Notes: generated by a model not told the origin, from the sequence alone. Shown: positions 1 to 17,828, counted from the stretch's first letter. The stretch: DNA of 64,000 bases from Rhodotorula mucilaginosa (GCA_034406715.1 CP137865.1:1240001-1304000); one strand, 5' to 3'. Translations and numbers: made by a program.

Positions 1-2145
1 GGCACCGGTCGTCTGGCCGCTGTCCAGACCCGACTCGACGGCGGACGATGAGCCGAGCGGCGTGATCAGCGACGACGAGGACGACGAGGCAGAAGGACGG
101 AAGAACTCGTGCGAGCGCAGGTCGTTGATAAGGGCGCTTGTTTGAGCACGCGCGAGCCGGAGGATGCGCAGGTAGGCGAGGGTAGACGAGGACGAGGCGG
201 TCTGGATGAGCGTCTCGATGTAGCCTTGGACCTGCACAGCCTACGTGTCAGCATGACACGAACAAAGCGGACGCCTCGGGAACGGGCAACAAAGACCACG
301 AGACTGACTACTTGCGCAAAGACGCGCTGCAAGAAGACCTGCATGACCGTCGCCGGATGCGGGAACACCGCTGTCACGATCTGCGCCTCCTGCCCGACCG
401 TGATCCGGATCTCGTCGTACAAGCTCGTGAGACCAGGTTCGGATTTCGGCGCGGGCGAGTTTGGGTCCGGTAGCGAGTCCCAGCTGGCGCGAGAACGATT
501 AGTCAAGCACACATGAGTGTGAGGGAGACGGGGCAGAGGAAGAGAGGCTTACATCGCGCCTCCGACGAGACCGCCAGCAGTCTCTTGCACGCGTTCCTTC
601 GAGATGAAAAAGTCGTGCTGGTTCACGTAGATCTGGATGCACGACTGGCCGCCGTTAAAGTCCTCGAGGGTCTTGGCGCAGTGCTGCCGGGCAAAAAGAC
701 TTTCTTCGTCAGCACCACGACGCTTTGAGTACAGTTGTGGGAGAGGGAGCGAGGAGACGGACCGCCATCGCTTTCGGGTCGCCCTTGCGGTAGTAGCGGT
801 CAAAGAGTCGAAGCATCTCCTTCTCGAAACGTTCGCAGTAACGCTCGATCGTCTCACGGGTCTGCGCACAGAGTTAATTCGTCGCTTCATCAGCACGCTT
901 CACGTCACGCGAGAAGCGCGCCGAAAAACAACGACCCGAAAAGAAACCAAGTGCGCACCTTGTCGGCCCCTTCGACCCCTTCGACCTCTTTCGACAAGCT
1001 CAACAACCTCCGCGCCGCCACCGCCACTTTCTGCCTCCCTTCTCGCCCCCCTTCCTTCCGCATTTGCTCGAGCCGGCTCGTGTCGCCGGCGGCAAAGTCG
1101 TTGTAGTACAGGATCAAGTCGTGCGCTTCGCTGCCGCGTTGTCGTAACCGGTCGATCGACTCGAGTTGTTCACCTGCAAATACATTAAGGTCATTTGATG
1201 AGTCGCGTGTAAGGTGAGACTGTGCCCTGGGCGACGCACCTATCCGAACTGCTGTCCGTCCGACCGACATGATCTTGGAATCCAGCGCCTGGAATTGCGT
1301 GTTCACCGTCTGCAGCGCTCGGATCAAGTCAGCGTGCGTGCTAGGCAATTACCACTAGCGCATCCTAATCTCGCGTCTCAACGGCGAGATCCGACTGCGC
1401 ACAGTCAGCCGCCACAAGAGGTTGCCCGCATGCGTACCTCGAATCCAGCTTTCGCCCCTCGCACATCGCTCCGGTAGGCGCGCTCGGCGACCGCGACGGA
1501 CCTCTCGAGCTCGCTCGTCTTTTGCGCGTTCGCCTTTCGGAGTGGCAAGAGCTGGGCGAGGGCAGACTCGAGAGTCCGGATGTGAGGAGACGGGTCGAAG
1601 CCTGTCGGAGGGGTTGTGCAAGAGTCAGTCCTGCAGTCTCCCTCCGCGGTCGTGGCTTCTGGGGTGATTGTATTCTGAGGCGCTTGATCACAGCCGACCG
1701 GGCCATAGCAAGCAGAGGACCGTCGTCTCCCTTGACGATGACCGAATGTCGAATCGAGGACGGTCGTGCGCTTTGCGGCCAGTCCCTTGCGCGGCTTCTA
1801 TTCCCATAGTCCCAGTTAAACAGAAGAGCAACCGCCCTGCTCGACCGGGCGCTGTGTCGGTGCTGTGAGCCGAAGGGAGACAATGGACTGACCTCCGCTT
1901 GAACCGGTCGCGTCCTTTGTCCCGCGCTTGACGTTGTCGTCCATGAGCTGGGTGACGAACTGCGAGACATCAAACGTGGTCGACTGGAACGTCTCGAGCG
2001 AGATTGGCGTCGCGTTCGAAGTTCCGCCTCGTCGCGGCATCTGAGCCACGGCAGCAGCAGCAGCAGCGTCGTCGGCTTGACCTTCGAGGCGGGGCGGTCT
2101 CGGACGAGGGCGAGGTTGCGACGGCCCTGCTACGGACGAGGCCAT
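1..2145 (-). CDS. SEC10: Exocyst subunit Sec10, N-terminal part, cut by the left window edge
   Basis: Sec10 is a subunit of the exocyst, the complex that tethers secretory vesicles to the plasma membrane. Seen: the minus-strand exons translate to a Sec10-like order, with a low-complexity Ala/Pro leader, a short coiled segment (SELERSVAVAERAYRSDVRG), then EQLESIDRLRQRGSEAHDLI, and further on the family hallmark DFNGGQSCIQIYVNQHDFFI. At least six introns separate them (for example after the leader exon near 1890 and after GAKAGFE near 1440). The start is the ATG at 2145-2143; an upstream in-frame GTG is ignored. The C-terminal part of the protein lies outside the window. The gene is head-to-head with SMC5. 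Identification is firm; exact exon edges in the 540-1350 stretch are less so. Confidence 0.88.
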
Positions 2146-2355
2146 GGTTTGCACGTCGCTCTATGCACGAGAGAGTCGGAGAGCGAGCGCGGTGAACCGA
2201 GTGGGGCATCCGAAGCCATTACAAATAGCATTGCGAGCATTTGTATTCATCAATACAACTCGCGTCAATTTCGATGTCAACCTCCTCGACGCGTCGCTCT
2301 CTCCTCGCGAGAGCCTGACACCCAGCTCGGACAGGGCGTAGAGCGCGTCACGAGC
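2146..2355. promoter_or_regulatory. Shared divergent promoter, SEC10 / SMC5
   Basis: These 210 bases separate the two start codons, so both core promoters and both 5' leaders must fit here. The centre (about 2215-2275) is clearly AT-richer than the flanking coding sequence. No named factor site can be assigned by eye. Confidence 0.6.
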
Positions 2356-7259
<4,904 letters not shown>

Positions 7260-7893
7260 GCGCGACTGCGCCATGAGCGCTCACCTTTCGCTTTTCTTCG
7301 CGGTAGTTGTCAATTTCGCCTGGCCACCCTTCCTTCCCTTCTACGCCCTTTCCACTCTGTGTGTTGTGTAGCATATGTGTGCATTACTCGAGTCCTTACA
7401 GAGTTTGGCCCTCCCTGGAAAAGACTTTTTCTCCCGCAACGACGGTCTCATCGCAATCAACGACGAACCTCCGACTCCGCCTGTATCACACGTCGCTCCA
7501 GAGCGTAGAGGACCTTTGCCGTAAGCTCTCGGGTGCTCTTTCTTGCTCTGCTCGACTGCTCCATACCCGAGCAAGCGGGTCGAGCCATCGCCCTTCCACC
7601 CCGCCCGAGACTCCCCTCGAGGTGTACCTCCGACGGACGAGCGACATGGGCAAAAGCCACAGGTGCTCCCGACGCCGCAAAAGATGGAGCATGGCAACTG
7701 TGTCCGCACAGATGGACGTGCACGGTCGGCTGAGGAGAACGGCAGCTCGCGACGTCGGATGCCCATTTCTGCACACGCAATAGACGCTCGAGTACGCTGT
7801 GCCCAAGCGCTGATATCGATTCAGTCTTCCCAGGTCACCCTGCACACCGAGACGTTCTCCAGCTTGCGACACCGACACGGAAACGAGCCCAAC
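7260..7893. other. Intergenic region between SMC5 and NAA10
   Basis: This stretch holds the SMC5 3' end and the NAA10 promoter. Overlapping open frames occur on both strands, but none has a start, splice pattern or recognisable motif, so I see no gene here. Confidence 0.5.
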
Positions 7894-8774
7894 ATGAACC
7901 TCCGGAGAGCCACCGTCGACGACTTGATGGGCATGCAGAACTGCAACCTGCACAACTTGCCCGAGGTGCGTTGCTCTTTGGTGCTCTCGGAACGTACCTG
8001 GCACTGACTCGGGCCGTTCATGCCGACAGAACTACCAAATGAAGTACTGTGAGGCCGCCGCCTAACCTTCCTCCTGACGACCTCGGAAGCTGACCCCAAG
8101 TGCTCGCACCCGCAGACATGTTCCACGAGCTCACCTGGCCGCAAGTCTCGTTCGTCGCCGAAGACCACAAGGGTCGGATCGTCGGCTACATCCTCGCCAA
8201 GATGTGCGCGCGCAAGACTTCTCAATTAAATCGCATCCGAGGGAGGCTCGACTGACCCGAACCTGACTTGCAGGGACGAGGAGCCTACGGAAGAATCGCA
8301 CGGTCACGTCACGTCGATCTCGGTATTGCGCAACTACCGCCGATTAGGCCTCGCCAACAAGCTCATGCAGCTCTCGCGTACGCAACACTTCCTGCACCAG
8401 TCTCCCGCGAATGCGAGCCTCTCGAGCTCACCTTGCGCTTGCGACGGGCAGAACAAGCGATGCGAACAACCTACAACGCTGCGTATGTCAGCCTGCACGT
8501 GCGAGAGACGAACCGTGCCGCTTTGGGCTTGTACAAGGACACGCTCGGGTTTAAGGTCATCAAGATCGAAAAGAGTTACTGTGCGTCCCGGACAGTTCTG
8601 TCTCTACATGTTGGGCTTGCATGCTGACTTGATGAAACTCTGGGTGCAGATGCCGATGGGGAGGTACGCTCGCTCTGCCCGCTGCTTTTGCCCCCCGCAC
8701 CTGAAGCGAGCGCTGACTCTTTGCTCCTCCCGCTCATACAGGACGCCTACTCGATGCAGCTGGATCTGCGATAG
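7894..8774 (+). CDS. NAA10: NatA catalytic subunit Naa10 (Ard1), N-alpha-acetyltransferase
   Basis: Naa10 is the catalytic subunit of NatA, which acetylates Ser, Ala, Thr, Gly and similar N-termini on nascent chains at the ribosome, together with Naa15. Seen: seven exons, which I can place as 7894-7965, 8030-8048, 8116-8203, 8274-8377, 8452-8580, 8650-8663 and 8742-8774, giving 152 residues, the usual core length. Motifs in order: [36 protein letters not shown], the acetyl-CoA loop [13 protein letters not shown] (R/Q-x-x-G-x-G/A type), [14 protein letters not shown] and [15 protein letters not shown]. The sixth exon is only 14 bases. The long disordered tail seen in many Naa10 proteins is absent. 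It converges on GRR1 with a gap of about 150 bases. Confidence 0.95.
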
Positions 8775-8922
8775 TCCCCTCCGCCTGCTTGTAATGAAAA
8801 CTTGTGCAACTTTGAGCGTTCAAGGAGAGAAGTCTGTTGGGAGCGACTGCAAAATTGCATTCTCGGTTGGTAGTGACAACATCTCAAATACTTCATTCAG
8901 TCCCTGCTCGCTTCCGCTCCGC

Positions 8923-11900
8923 TCACGCGTCACCCATGCTGATGTCTTCCTCCTCGCCTTCCGCATTCTCGTCCTCCTCCGCCGAATCGTTGCTAGTCTG
9001 CCGCGGCCGCTGCCGATTGCTCGTCATACTGCCAGTCCCAGCCCCGGAGGCTTGCCGGCGTTCCGCGAGGTAACTCTGCCGAGTGATGGTACTCCGACGC
9101 CGGGTCCTCCAGGGTGCAGTCTCGTCCGGACCGTCGTCCTCATTCTCGTACGCCGGCCCGTTGTCCTCAACGACGCGTTCGTCGAGGTCCATCCCCGTTC
9201 GACTCGGCGAGCGACTCCTCGAGACTGAACCCGAAGAGTGGGACGAGTCTCCCCGCTGCTGCTGGTGCTGTAGGAAGTCCTGGTACAGCGAGGTTGAAGC
9301 GCCGTTGTTCGAAGCGTCGACAGCAGGCGACTGCCAGAGAGCGGCATAACTCGCCGGAGCCGAGTTGTGAGTCGCAGAGCCGCGCGGCGCAGCAGCCGTC
9401 ACCGTCATGGGGTCATCCATGCCGGTCGTCTCATCCTCCGAGCTTTGCGAGGACGTCTGACCCGACGAGAGCTGACCTGGACGCCTCGAACCGGCGCTCG
9501 GCATCCGCGCGGCGGTGTCCGCAGCGCCCGACGTTTCGGTGCTCGCGCCGCCACGCATCGACCATTCGGCGGTGGTCATTGTCGACCCTTGGTCACCACC
9601 AGAAGGCAGATCGAGCCCGAGCATGTTCTGACCGGTCGCCCCAGGGTGGACCGAGTACGGGTTCGACGCCGATCCGTTCGTCCTTGCTTGAGGCGGAGGC
9701 GGTTGCTGCTGCTGGTGGGCTGCTGACACCGCCGCCGCCGCTGCTGCTGCAGCCGCCGCCGCCTGATGCGCCTGCAGCCGCTGGTGCGCGATCGCGAGCG
9801 TCTGTCGAGCCTGCTGAATCTGCGCAAGACGAGCCTGTGTCGCCGCGAACTGAGCAGCGGTCTGCCCGACCGGAACTTGCTGCAGGGCGCCGTTCCCACG
9901 CACGCCTCCTCCGTTGTTCGTCCCCGCATTCGCGGCGGCAGCAGCGGCATTGAGCATCGCGTTCGTGTGCCGGCCAAAGTTGGGCATGTCGTCCTCCGAC
10001 GGCGGATCCGGGATCGCCAGTGCGTTCAGTTCGGTCGGAGTGAGGTTTCGCAAGAACTTGCGCAGCTCGACGACGCCGCGGCCGGAAAAGACGCAGAACG
10101 ACCGACGCTGGTGGTCGTTGAAGTTGCTCGGCGGGGCACGGCAGAATTGCTGCAAGAGGCGTTTCCGGAACGAGCTGACGCCGGTGAGGGAGAGATGGGT
10201 GACGCGCGGCAGCTCTTGCAGCATCGAACTGATCGCAGAGACGGTGAGGTTGTCGCAGTACGACAAGTGGATCCGTTCGAGCGAGGTGCGCTGTGAGAGC
10301 GCCTCGATGGCGGCGTCGGTGATGTTGTTGACGCGGACGAGGCCGATGCGCTTCAGCCGAGGCAGGTTGTTGGCGAGCTCGATGACCGACTGGTCCGTCA
10401 GGTTGATGCAGTCTGTGCGAGCGGATGAAAATCCATTTAGCGTTCAGCTCAGAAGACTGCTGTTTCTGGACGTCAAGCACAAAGGAGGTGAGCGTGTACG
10501 CACTGGCAAGATCGATGTACCGCAGCCGGGTGCACGCCCTCGCGATCGCCGTGACGGCGCGGTCCGTGATGCTGTACGGAGTCACGATGAGCGTCAGCAC
10601 TAGGTCAGGAGGCCTGGAAAGCGCGCGAACGTACTTGTGCACGTGTCCGAGATGCAGGTAATGCAAGTGTTTACCAATCCCGCAGATCGCGAACAGCGCA
10701 TCGTCCGTCAACCTCGTACACTTGCCAAGCATGAGGTTTCTCAGTTTCGGACAATACTTGGCGAGACCGGCGACGGCCGCGTCGGTCAACGACCCGCACG
10801 AGGTCACGTCGATGTACCGCAGTTGGTCGAACGGCTTGTAGGCCGGAGGGGACCGGATCGGTTGCGGACGCGGGAGCGAGAAGCCCGAAGTGCTGACGAG
10901 CGGTTCGGTCCCTGAGCCGGGAGTTCCGGGCGCGGACGAGGCGGCCGAGGAAGAACCGCCAGCGCCGCCGCCGCCGTTGAGGTAGTGCGGGTAATTCGGA
11001 CTCGCGTAGCCCGAATGCGGGTACGAGCCACCGGCGCCGCCTCCGTTCTGATGATGGACCACGTCGACAGCGGAAACGAGTTGCAACTCGTTCGCATCCG
11101 GGAACCCTTCGTCCGTCAAACCGGTGCAGCCGGGCAGGCTGATCTCGCGCAGGCAGGTCGAGGTGCGGAACAACTGCATGATGGCGTGTTGAGAGACCGA
11201 GGTGCAGAACGCGAGGTCGATCTCGAGCAGGAGGGGACAGTGAATCGAGAGGAGCATGATCGGGACGTCGGTCAATAGGTCGCATTTCCGGAGTTTGATC
11301 TTGCACACCCGCAAAGAAGTTTGGTCAGTCTCCACGAGGTTCATTTAGCCTCGCACGCCAAGACGGGACTCACCCTGCGCATGCCGGTCGCCTTGAGGGC
11401 GAGGGCCTCGAGTCCGCGGTCCGTCACGCGGGCGCACCCGCTCAAGTTCAACCCTTGCAAACGCGGGCAGTTTTCCGCCAACGCGATCAGGACCTCGTCG
11501 TCGACGCTCTCGACGTCGGTCAAGTCGAGCGCGACGAGGCGGTGACTGCGGATCAAGAGGGCCGCGATCGCCGGACTCGAGAGGGCCTTGCAGTTGGTGA
11601 GGGTGATGCGTTCGAGGCGCGTACATGGCAAGATTTTGGCGACGAGGCGGTCCGACATTTCTTTCGCGAGCGGGAGGAAGTTCAACCTCCGGACGAAGTC
11701 GGGGTAGGGAAAGGTCTGGTCCGGGTGCGACAAGACTTGGAGCATCTTGTACAGCGACGGGAGCGAAGTGAACGTCGGTTTGTACCAGAGCAGCTCGACT
11801 CCGCACTGGCACCAGGCTTTGCAGACGCGCAGGGCGGGCGCGAGCGAAGTCGGCGGCAAGAGGCGCAGGATGTGCAGCAGGATCTCGTGCGGGAGTGCCG

Positions 11901-12459
11901 AGGCCGGGATCGCCGCTGCTGACGACGACGACGAAGGCGACAGGAGCATCGCCGCGTCCGCCGCCGCTCCGGGTGTCGACGAAGAGGGACCCGAGGCGGT
12001 GTTGCTCCCTTGCGAGGCGTTGCCGGGTACAGCTTGTCCTCCCATCGTGGGACTCACCGCGACGACGGCGGCGGCGGCGGTGGCGTCTGAAGCGGGTTTG
12101 GTCGTCCCTTCCGCGCTCGGCGTCGCCGTGAACGGCCATGGAGAACTCGTACTGGTCTGTTTCGGAGTCGCGAGTGCCGGGCCGAGCCTCGACAGGGCGA
12201 CGGTCGACGCTTCGGGATCGTCCGGGTCCCCTTCGGCGTGGAAATCCGACTCGTCGTCATCATCGTCGTCGTCGTCGTCGTCCGAGTCGGCGTTGGCGCC
12301 TCTCCGTTCTCTTCGCTCTCCCGCGCGGGTATTGGAGTTATCTGCGCCGGAAGCGTCTCCGCCTGTTGAGGCGAAGGAAGGGGAACGGGACGGCGGCGGC
12401 GGCGGCGTGTGGGTGGCCACCATGTTCGGTGGGAGGTTCGGGGTGCGGTGCGTCGACAT
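8923..12459 (-). CDS. GRR1: Grr1-like F-box / leucine-rich-repeat protein (SCF ubiquitin ligase adaptor)
   Basis: Grr1-type proteins bind Skp1 through an F-box and choose substrates of the SCF ubiquitin ligase through a leucine-rich-repeat arc; in yeasts they act in nutrient sensing and the cell cycle. Seen: a disordered N-terminus with an Asp run near residue 60-70, an F-box at about 187-232 (ALPHEILLHILRLLPP ... VCKAWCQCGVELLWYKP), and then many AMN1/Grr1-style repeats (LTDVPIMLLSIHCP, LREISLPGCTGLTDEG, LRYIDLASAYTLT, ERIHLSYCDNLTVSA). The post-LRR signature FCRAPPSNFNDHQRRSFCVFSG is typical of fungal Grr1. A long Ala/Gln/Ser-rich tail ends in an acidic patch. At least two introns (near 11345-11383 and 10415-10495) are visible. 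The LRR block contains a Gly/Ser loop insertion (about 10900-11050). Confidence 0.93.
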
Positions 12460-13241
12460 TGCTGCAGGGAGTCTACTTGGGGGTGTCAGCCAGGCGCTTC
12501 AAGGTCAACGTAGAGCGTTGCTGCTTGAATGACGGAATGTGCGCGCGGCAGCCGTTTTGCCCCACCTCGACCAGACAGACCACCGCGTTTCGCGAGCGGG
12601 GTCGGCGTTCGGGCTGGGGTAGGACACGGCCTGATCTCCTCGGATGATCCGCTGTTGGAGCTGATGTCGCTGCTCCTTCTGCGAGCGAGGCGCATGCACG
12701 GGCGAGTGCGTTGCTGACTTTTGACGCACGACGAGGACGAGGACAGAGAGTCGGGCGCAGACGCACGGCGTTGCCCGGGTGCGGTTGCAAGCTAAGAACG
12801 TACCCTTTGTAGATGTATGTACTATGCCTTGACCTTGGCTATGTGCCGCCGTACGTGACTCGAGCGGTGCGAGTGGTGCACGCGTTGACGCGGATGACGA
12901 ACAAAGTGCGCGTCGAGGCGACGAGAGCGGGACGGCGAGGAGCAGCAAGCAGTCGCAGCAGCAGCGATCTCTTGGCCTCCTCCTTTCTCGAGACAGCAAG
13001 CAAGCGAGTCTGCTGGTTGCGAGTGAGTGAAAGAGAAATTGGCTGACTGGGTAATGCGAGTATTTGTAATGACTTGTGATGAGCGCCGCCTCCCCTCTCC
13101 TCTCCGCCTCGCCCCGTCGCTTGTTTGCCACCTCCCCTCGACTCGTCCTGCACAGCCTCGCACTCAACTCGACGCACGCCGACTCGAGAGCAGCCAGACG
13201 CGACTGACGAACGGACAGGGGCGAAGGGGTCAAGCAAACAC
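12460..13241. promoter_or_regulatory. Divergent intergenic region, GRR1 / Reb1-like gene
   Basis: These 782 bases separate two divergent start codons. Open frames on either strand lack recognisable content. A pyrimidine-rich stretch precedes the plus-strand start. I see no further gene. Confidence 0.5.
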
Positions 13242-16200
13242 ATGGGCAAGCGAGACCGCGCATCCCACCCACACGACGCTGCCACGTCCGAGCTGCTCCC
13301 CCATCCGCCAAACAACAACAACTCCTTCGCTGAACAGCAAGCCAAACCTCTCAAAAAAGGAGACAAGGCCAGTCGCAAAGCTGCCCGCAAAGCACTCAAG
13401 GCCGCCAAGAAGAGAGCCGCCGACCACGACACCGCCGCCGCAATGTCGAACCCAGTCGACAACGATCAACACCCCGCCCCCGTTATGGATGCGCAGGCCA
13501 TGCCGCCCAAGAAAAAGGCCAGAAAGGCAGTCGAGGTCAGTCCCCCTTCGACTCTATAGCCGCGAGCAGCTCCGACTGACTTGCTTTCCGTTCGTGTCGC
13601 GCTGATCCCTATCCGCACATCCAACGCGCAGCAAGCACAGCTTACCGAGGCTCAGAGTTCGCACTTGCACCAGCCGCCGCAGCCCCCAGTCGCCGGCTAC
13701 GACCACTCGCACCTCCCCGTCCCGCAGCTCCATCCCTCCCTCGCCGGACTCGTCCCCCAGCAGCAGCAACAGCAACAACAACCACCACAGTATCAACAGC
13801 GTCCGGCGGCTCCTCCTCCCCCTCCCGCACCGTCGCATTACCAACAAGCTGCCGCTCAAGCCGCCGCCAACGCCGCCAACGGCGGCGGACAACACCGCGA
13901 CATTCCCGTCGACCCCGTCTTGCTCGGGTTGTTGCCCAACCCGCCCGCGCATTTCACCACCTCGAGCGTCCGCAGCGGAGGAGGAAGAAGCGAAGGTGGA
14001 CCAGCCGGTGCAGGAGGAGCGTCGGAGCAGGATCGACAACTTCAGGCAGTCGCGGCGGCTGCGGCGGTCGCGGTCGCGGTCGCGGGACTTGCTCGAGGCG
14101 GCGGCGGCGGCGGCGCTCCCGCTGTGACGGACGACGGTGGCAGTAAAAGTGGCAGCAGCGGCGGCAAGAAGCGCAAAGACAAGGGCAAGGAAAAGGCCAA
14201 AGCCGACAACAGCATCGAAGTCGTCGCCGCCGGCACGGACCAAAACCCCGCCGTCGCAGCCGCCGCCGGTGCAGACTCGACCTCCTCTCAGAAGCAGAAG
14301 CAGCAACCGCAACCGAGCGGATCCGCCCAAGAGCAGAAAGAATCCCTGCAAGATCTGTACAGCCACGTCACCCGCATCCTCGGTCCGAGCCACAAACGCC
14401 ACAACAACAACAACAACAACGACCCGTACACGGGTCGGAAGGTGCCTCCTAGCCACGGCTCGAACGGGAACGCGAACGGGACGATCGGCGCCGAGGGAGT
14501 CGAGAAAGCTCAAGGAGGGTTCTATGAGCAGTTGAGGAGCAAGTGGATGTCGACCAAGGATCTGAGGCAGCTCTCGGAGCAGTACGGTGAGCCCCTCTCT
14601 CTCTCTCTCTTGCCCGTTTCGCGCTGCTCAAGTTTCGGACGGACAAGAAGGAGGACTGATAGCCTGTCTCTCCTTACAGGCGCGACGTACAAGCAGGGCA
14701 AGTTCTCGCTCGCCGAAGACACAACCCTGCGCGAAGCGATGGAGCAATTCCGCCTCGCGCGCGGCCTCACGCCCGCCGACCTGCGTCGCCTCCTCGTCAT
14801 GAAGCGCGACGTGCGGAAACCGCTCGCACACGGTCAGTCGCAGAACGAGATTTGGGAGTACCTCGCGCAGGCCCTCGGGGATCGGCCGCTGTTGTCGATT
14901 TATAATCACGTCAAGTTGCTCGTCGCCGGGGACCCGATCGAGGCGAGCGCGAATGCGAACGGGACGCCGCAACCTCCTGCTGCCGCTGCTGCTGAGGGAG
15001 CCGCCTCTGCCGAGTCGACCCCCGGTCCGGGTCCTGGTCCGAACACCGACGCCAACGCCGTCGCGAGTGGGAGTGGGAGTGGGGCGCCGAAAGGTCCGAC
15101 GCCCAAGCCCAACTTTGCCGTCGCGCCCGGTCCGAGTCTCGAAGGCGTCCTCGGCGACGCGAACCGCAAAGGGCGCTGGACACCCGAGGAGGACCAATCG
15201 CTCGCGCGGTTGCTGAAAGAGCTCGGCTGTTCATGGAACGAGATCGGTCGTCAGCTCGGTCGCTCCGGCGTCGCGTGCCGGGATCGGTGGACCAAGCAGC
15301 TCAATAATGGACTCGCGCTCGGGATGACGCCGAAGGGGGAGAGTGTGCCGGTTCAGAAGGCCAAGGAGGGGAAATGGAGCGAGGCAGAGGTTGAGCAGCT
15401 CAAGGCTTTGCATGCCGAGTTTGGCTCGCAGTGGAAGTTGATCAGTACCAAGATGGGAGGGACGAGGACTAGCACTCAGTGCCGGACAAAGTGGTGCGTT
15501 TTTTTTTCTTCCTCTTTCCCTGCTCCGAAGCGTCTCGAACGTTTTTGGCTGACTTCGGAACTGCTTCTCTGTCTCAGGACCGACTACATCGCTCGTCGCG
15601 AAGCTGCAGGACTCGCCAAGGGAGAAGCGGATCAGGCGGCGTCGCCCGCTCCTCCAGCGCAAGGACCCAAGGAACCCGCTTCGAAGGAAGACTGGCGCTG
15701 GCACGCGAGCGATGGTTCGCGCCTCATCCACACGTAAGTCGTTTAATGTCCCGTCTCTCGTGTGATGGCGACAGCTGACGACGCCAGGAACCGACAGTGT
15801 CGCGGCGCTCAACGTCAGTGACCCGTCCGAGATCGATTGGAAAAAGATCGACGACCCTCGCCTCGCCCTGCATGGGGCCAAGAACCTGCGGGACCGGTTC
15901 CGTCACTTGGTCAAGAACGCCAAGCTCGAAATTCAGCGCGAGGTCGGCAGTATCGCCGAGGTGCCGTTCAAAGGTGAGATCTTCCCTCCGCCTTCCGCAA
16001 TTTCTGTACGACCGAGGAGCAGGTGCTGACTTGCGACTCCAACGCAGATGCTCTCGCGCATCTTCTCGTCCAGCATCCGACGCCCGACTTCGATCCGACT
16101 CAAGCCGTCAGCGACGCCGAAAAGGCGCAGCAGCGCGCTCGCCGTCGCGCCGAGCGCAAGGCCGCCAAAAAAGCCGAGCGCGAGCAGCGTGCCGGAGTCG

Positions 16201-16469
16201 CGCAAGCTGCTGCTGTTCAAGTCGCGAACCTCGCAGGAGCCGGTCTCGTCGGCGTCGGAGCGGGACCGGCACCAGTCGCGTACCAGCCACAGCAGCAGCC
16301 GCAGCAACCGCATTTGGGCGGTCGGCCTCCTTCTGCGAGAGCGTCCGGTGGACCGGAGCACTTGATCGGGAGGGCGAGTCACCTCTCGCAGGCTTACATC
16401 GACGACTCGGACGGCTCGGACGACGAAAGCGGCGACATCCGTGTTGACGTGACGGGCAGGAGGATCTGA
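13242..16469 (+). CDS. Reb1/TTF1-like Myb DNA-binding protein
   Basis: Reb1-type proteins bind DNA through Myb repeats and act in RNA polymerase I termination, replication-fork arrest and promoter organisation. Seen: a basic N-terminus (KKGDKASRKAARKALKAAKKR), a long low-complexity stretch rich in Gln, Ala and Gly, then a helical segment like the Reb1 family's first half (KFSLAEDTTLREAMEQFR, later LLSIYNHVKLLVAG), two clear Myb repeats (GRWTPEEDQSLARLLKEL ... RDRWTKQL and GKWSEAEVEQLKALHAEF ... CRTKWTDY), a degenerate third (WRWHASDGSRLI), and a basic then acidic tail. Introns fall near 13533-13631, 14586-14680, 15494-15577, 15733-15790 and 15974-16046. The choice between Reb1 and other multi-Myb factors is an inference from domain order; DNA target is unknown. 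Confidence 0.82.
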
Positions 16470-17828
16470 GGAGGTCGTTGGTGGTCTTGGGAAAGGGATG
16501 CCGGAGGTTGCTTTCAGGCTTTTGGCTTTGGTTTCTTGTTGCCATTGATAATCACGCTTTTCGCTTTCGATCCGGGGTCTACAGCCTGTGTTTGTGCGCG
16601 GTGAGAAGGTTGGCTCGAAGGAGATTTGGTCGACTCTCTTTCGAGTCCGTCCTGCGAGGTCTCTTCCGCTTGCTTACCACATCTCGGTGTACGCGGTGTC
16701 GAGCAAACTTGGCTTGTTGGCGTACGAGGCTCGCACGGGAAAAGAACAGCGAACCAGCCTCCTTTGGAGCGGCTTGCACGCCATTTCCTCCCTCCAGGTT
16801 CTGTGTGATACGTCCTCTCCCTTCTTCTCTTGCTCCACTGCGGTGTCCTAGCATGCTGCTCCGGATCGCTGCTGCGAGACTTGCTCAACAGCCGCTGCGC
16901 ACGCGTCCGCTTCACTTGATCGCGCGAAGCACGCGCATCTCGGTCTGAGGACGACCTCCTCGGCACACGCGGCCATGCGCCCACCGACGCCGTCGACTTC
17001 GATCACTTTCCCAGCTCCTCCCGTCATGATCAGCTGGCTGACTGTCCGAGACCCGGCTTGCACGCCGACGGGGTTGAGAAGCTGCGACCGATCAGGGTGG
17101 CTGCTGCTGAGGGGAGGCTTCACCGGGCAGCACGACTTCGACAACAACCCTGGGGCACCGCGCTTCGGCCATGGCCCTCGTCTCACCAAATTGTGATCAA
17201 ACGCGGCGTCAGCTGCTCGACGGCTTTGGAAGACGCGGTGTGATCCGAACCGCGTTCGCGTCGCTGGCGACGACCGTAGGGTGGCCGCCAGCTGGAGCTG
17301 TATCGCGGTCTGCGCTGCTGACAACGCTCAAGCTTGGATGCTCGCCGATTGTGGTTCGACTTGCTATGCGCTAAAGACTCGCCCATCAAGCATGACTTTG
17401 CGATCATGTCTGTTGAGCATTTTAAGGTGTGCTGATCTTCCGGCCCCAAAAATTGCGGCGGGGAAGATATCCTCAGGAACAGGTTCGCTGCTTGACTGTC
17501 CGCTCACCGGTTTTCACGACTCCGCTGCTTGGCACGCTCTCGCGTGGCCCTCACTTCTATTAATGCAAGTGATCGAGACGGGCCATGCGAGGACGAGGGT
17601 CCCAGAACCGACGAAGACTCTGGAGAACGACCCTCCCCGACGCTGCAACCGCACCGAGAAATCTGGTCAGCCGCGCCTGATCAACGGCCATCACTCAAAG
17701 TGAGGGTGGCGACAATCTTTCCGAGGTGCTGCCTCGCCTGAGCCAGCGTCGCTTCTCCTCTCGCTTCGCTCTTCCTCTCTTGCTTCTTCTTTCTTCACGC
17801 TCCTCGAAACCTTTTCTCCGCCTGCACC
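16470..17828. other. 1.36-kb gap with no convincing gene; remnant-like leader at 16852
   Basis: Holds the 3' end of the Reb1-like gene and the promoter of the secreted-protein gene. At 16852 on the plus strand an ATG opens a 31-codon frame (starting MLLRIAAARLAQQPLRTRPL) with the Arg/Ala/Leu character of a mitochondrial presequence, followed at once by a stop; the neighbouring frames carry on for about 80-100 codons with protein-like composition. No splice pair joins them. It could be the decayed 5' part of a mitochondrial gene or chance in GC-rich DNA. Nothing else is supported. Confidence 0.35.

Noticed and set aside
9593-11344. 583-codon minus-strand frame in the GRR1 locus as one intronless gene
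   Set aside because: It begins with the GRR1 LRR exons and then runs through an intron into the wrong frame, giving an Arg/Pro-rich shadow; the splice near 10415-10495 restores the LRR frame.
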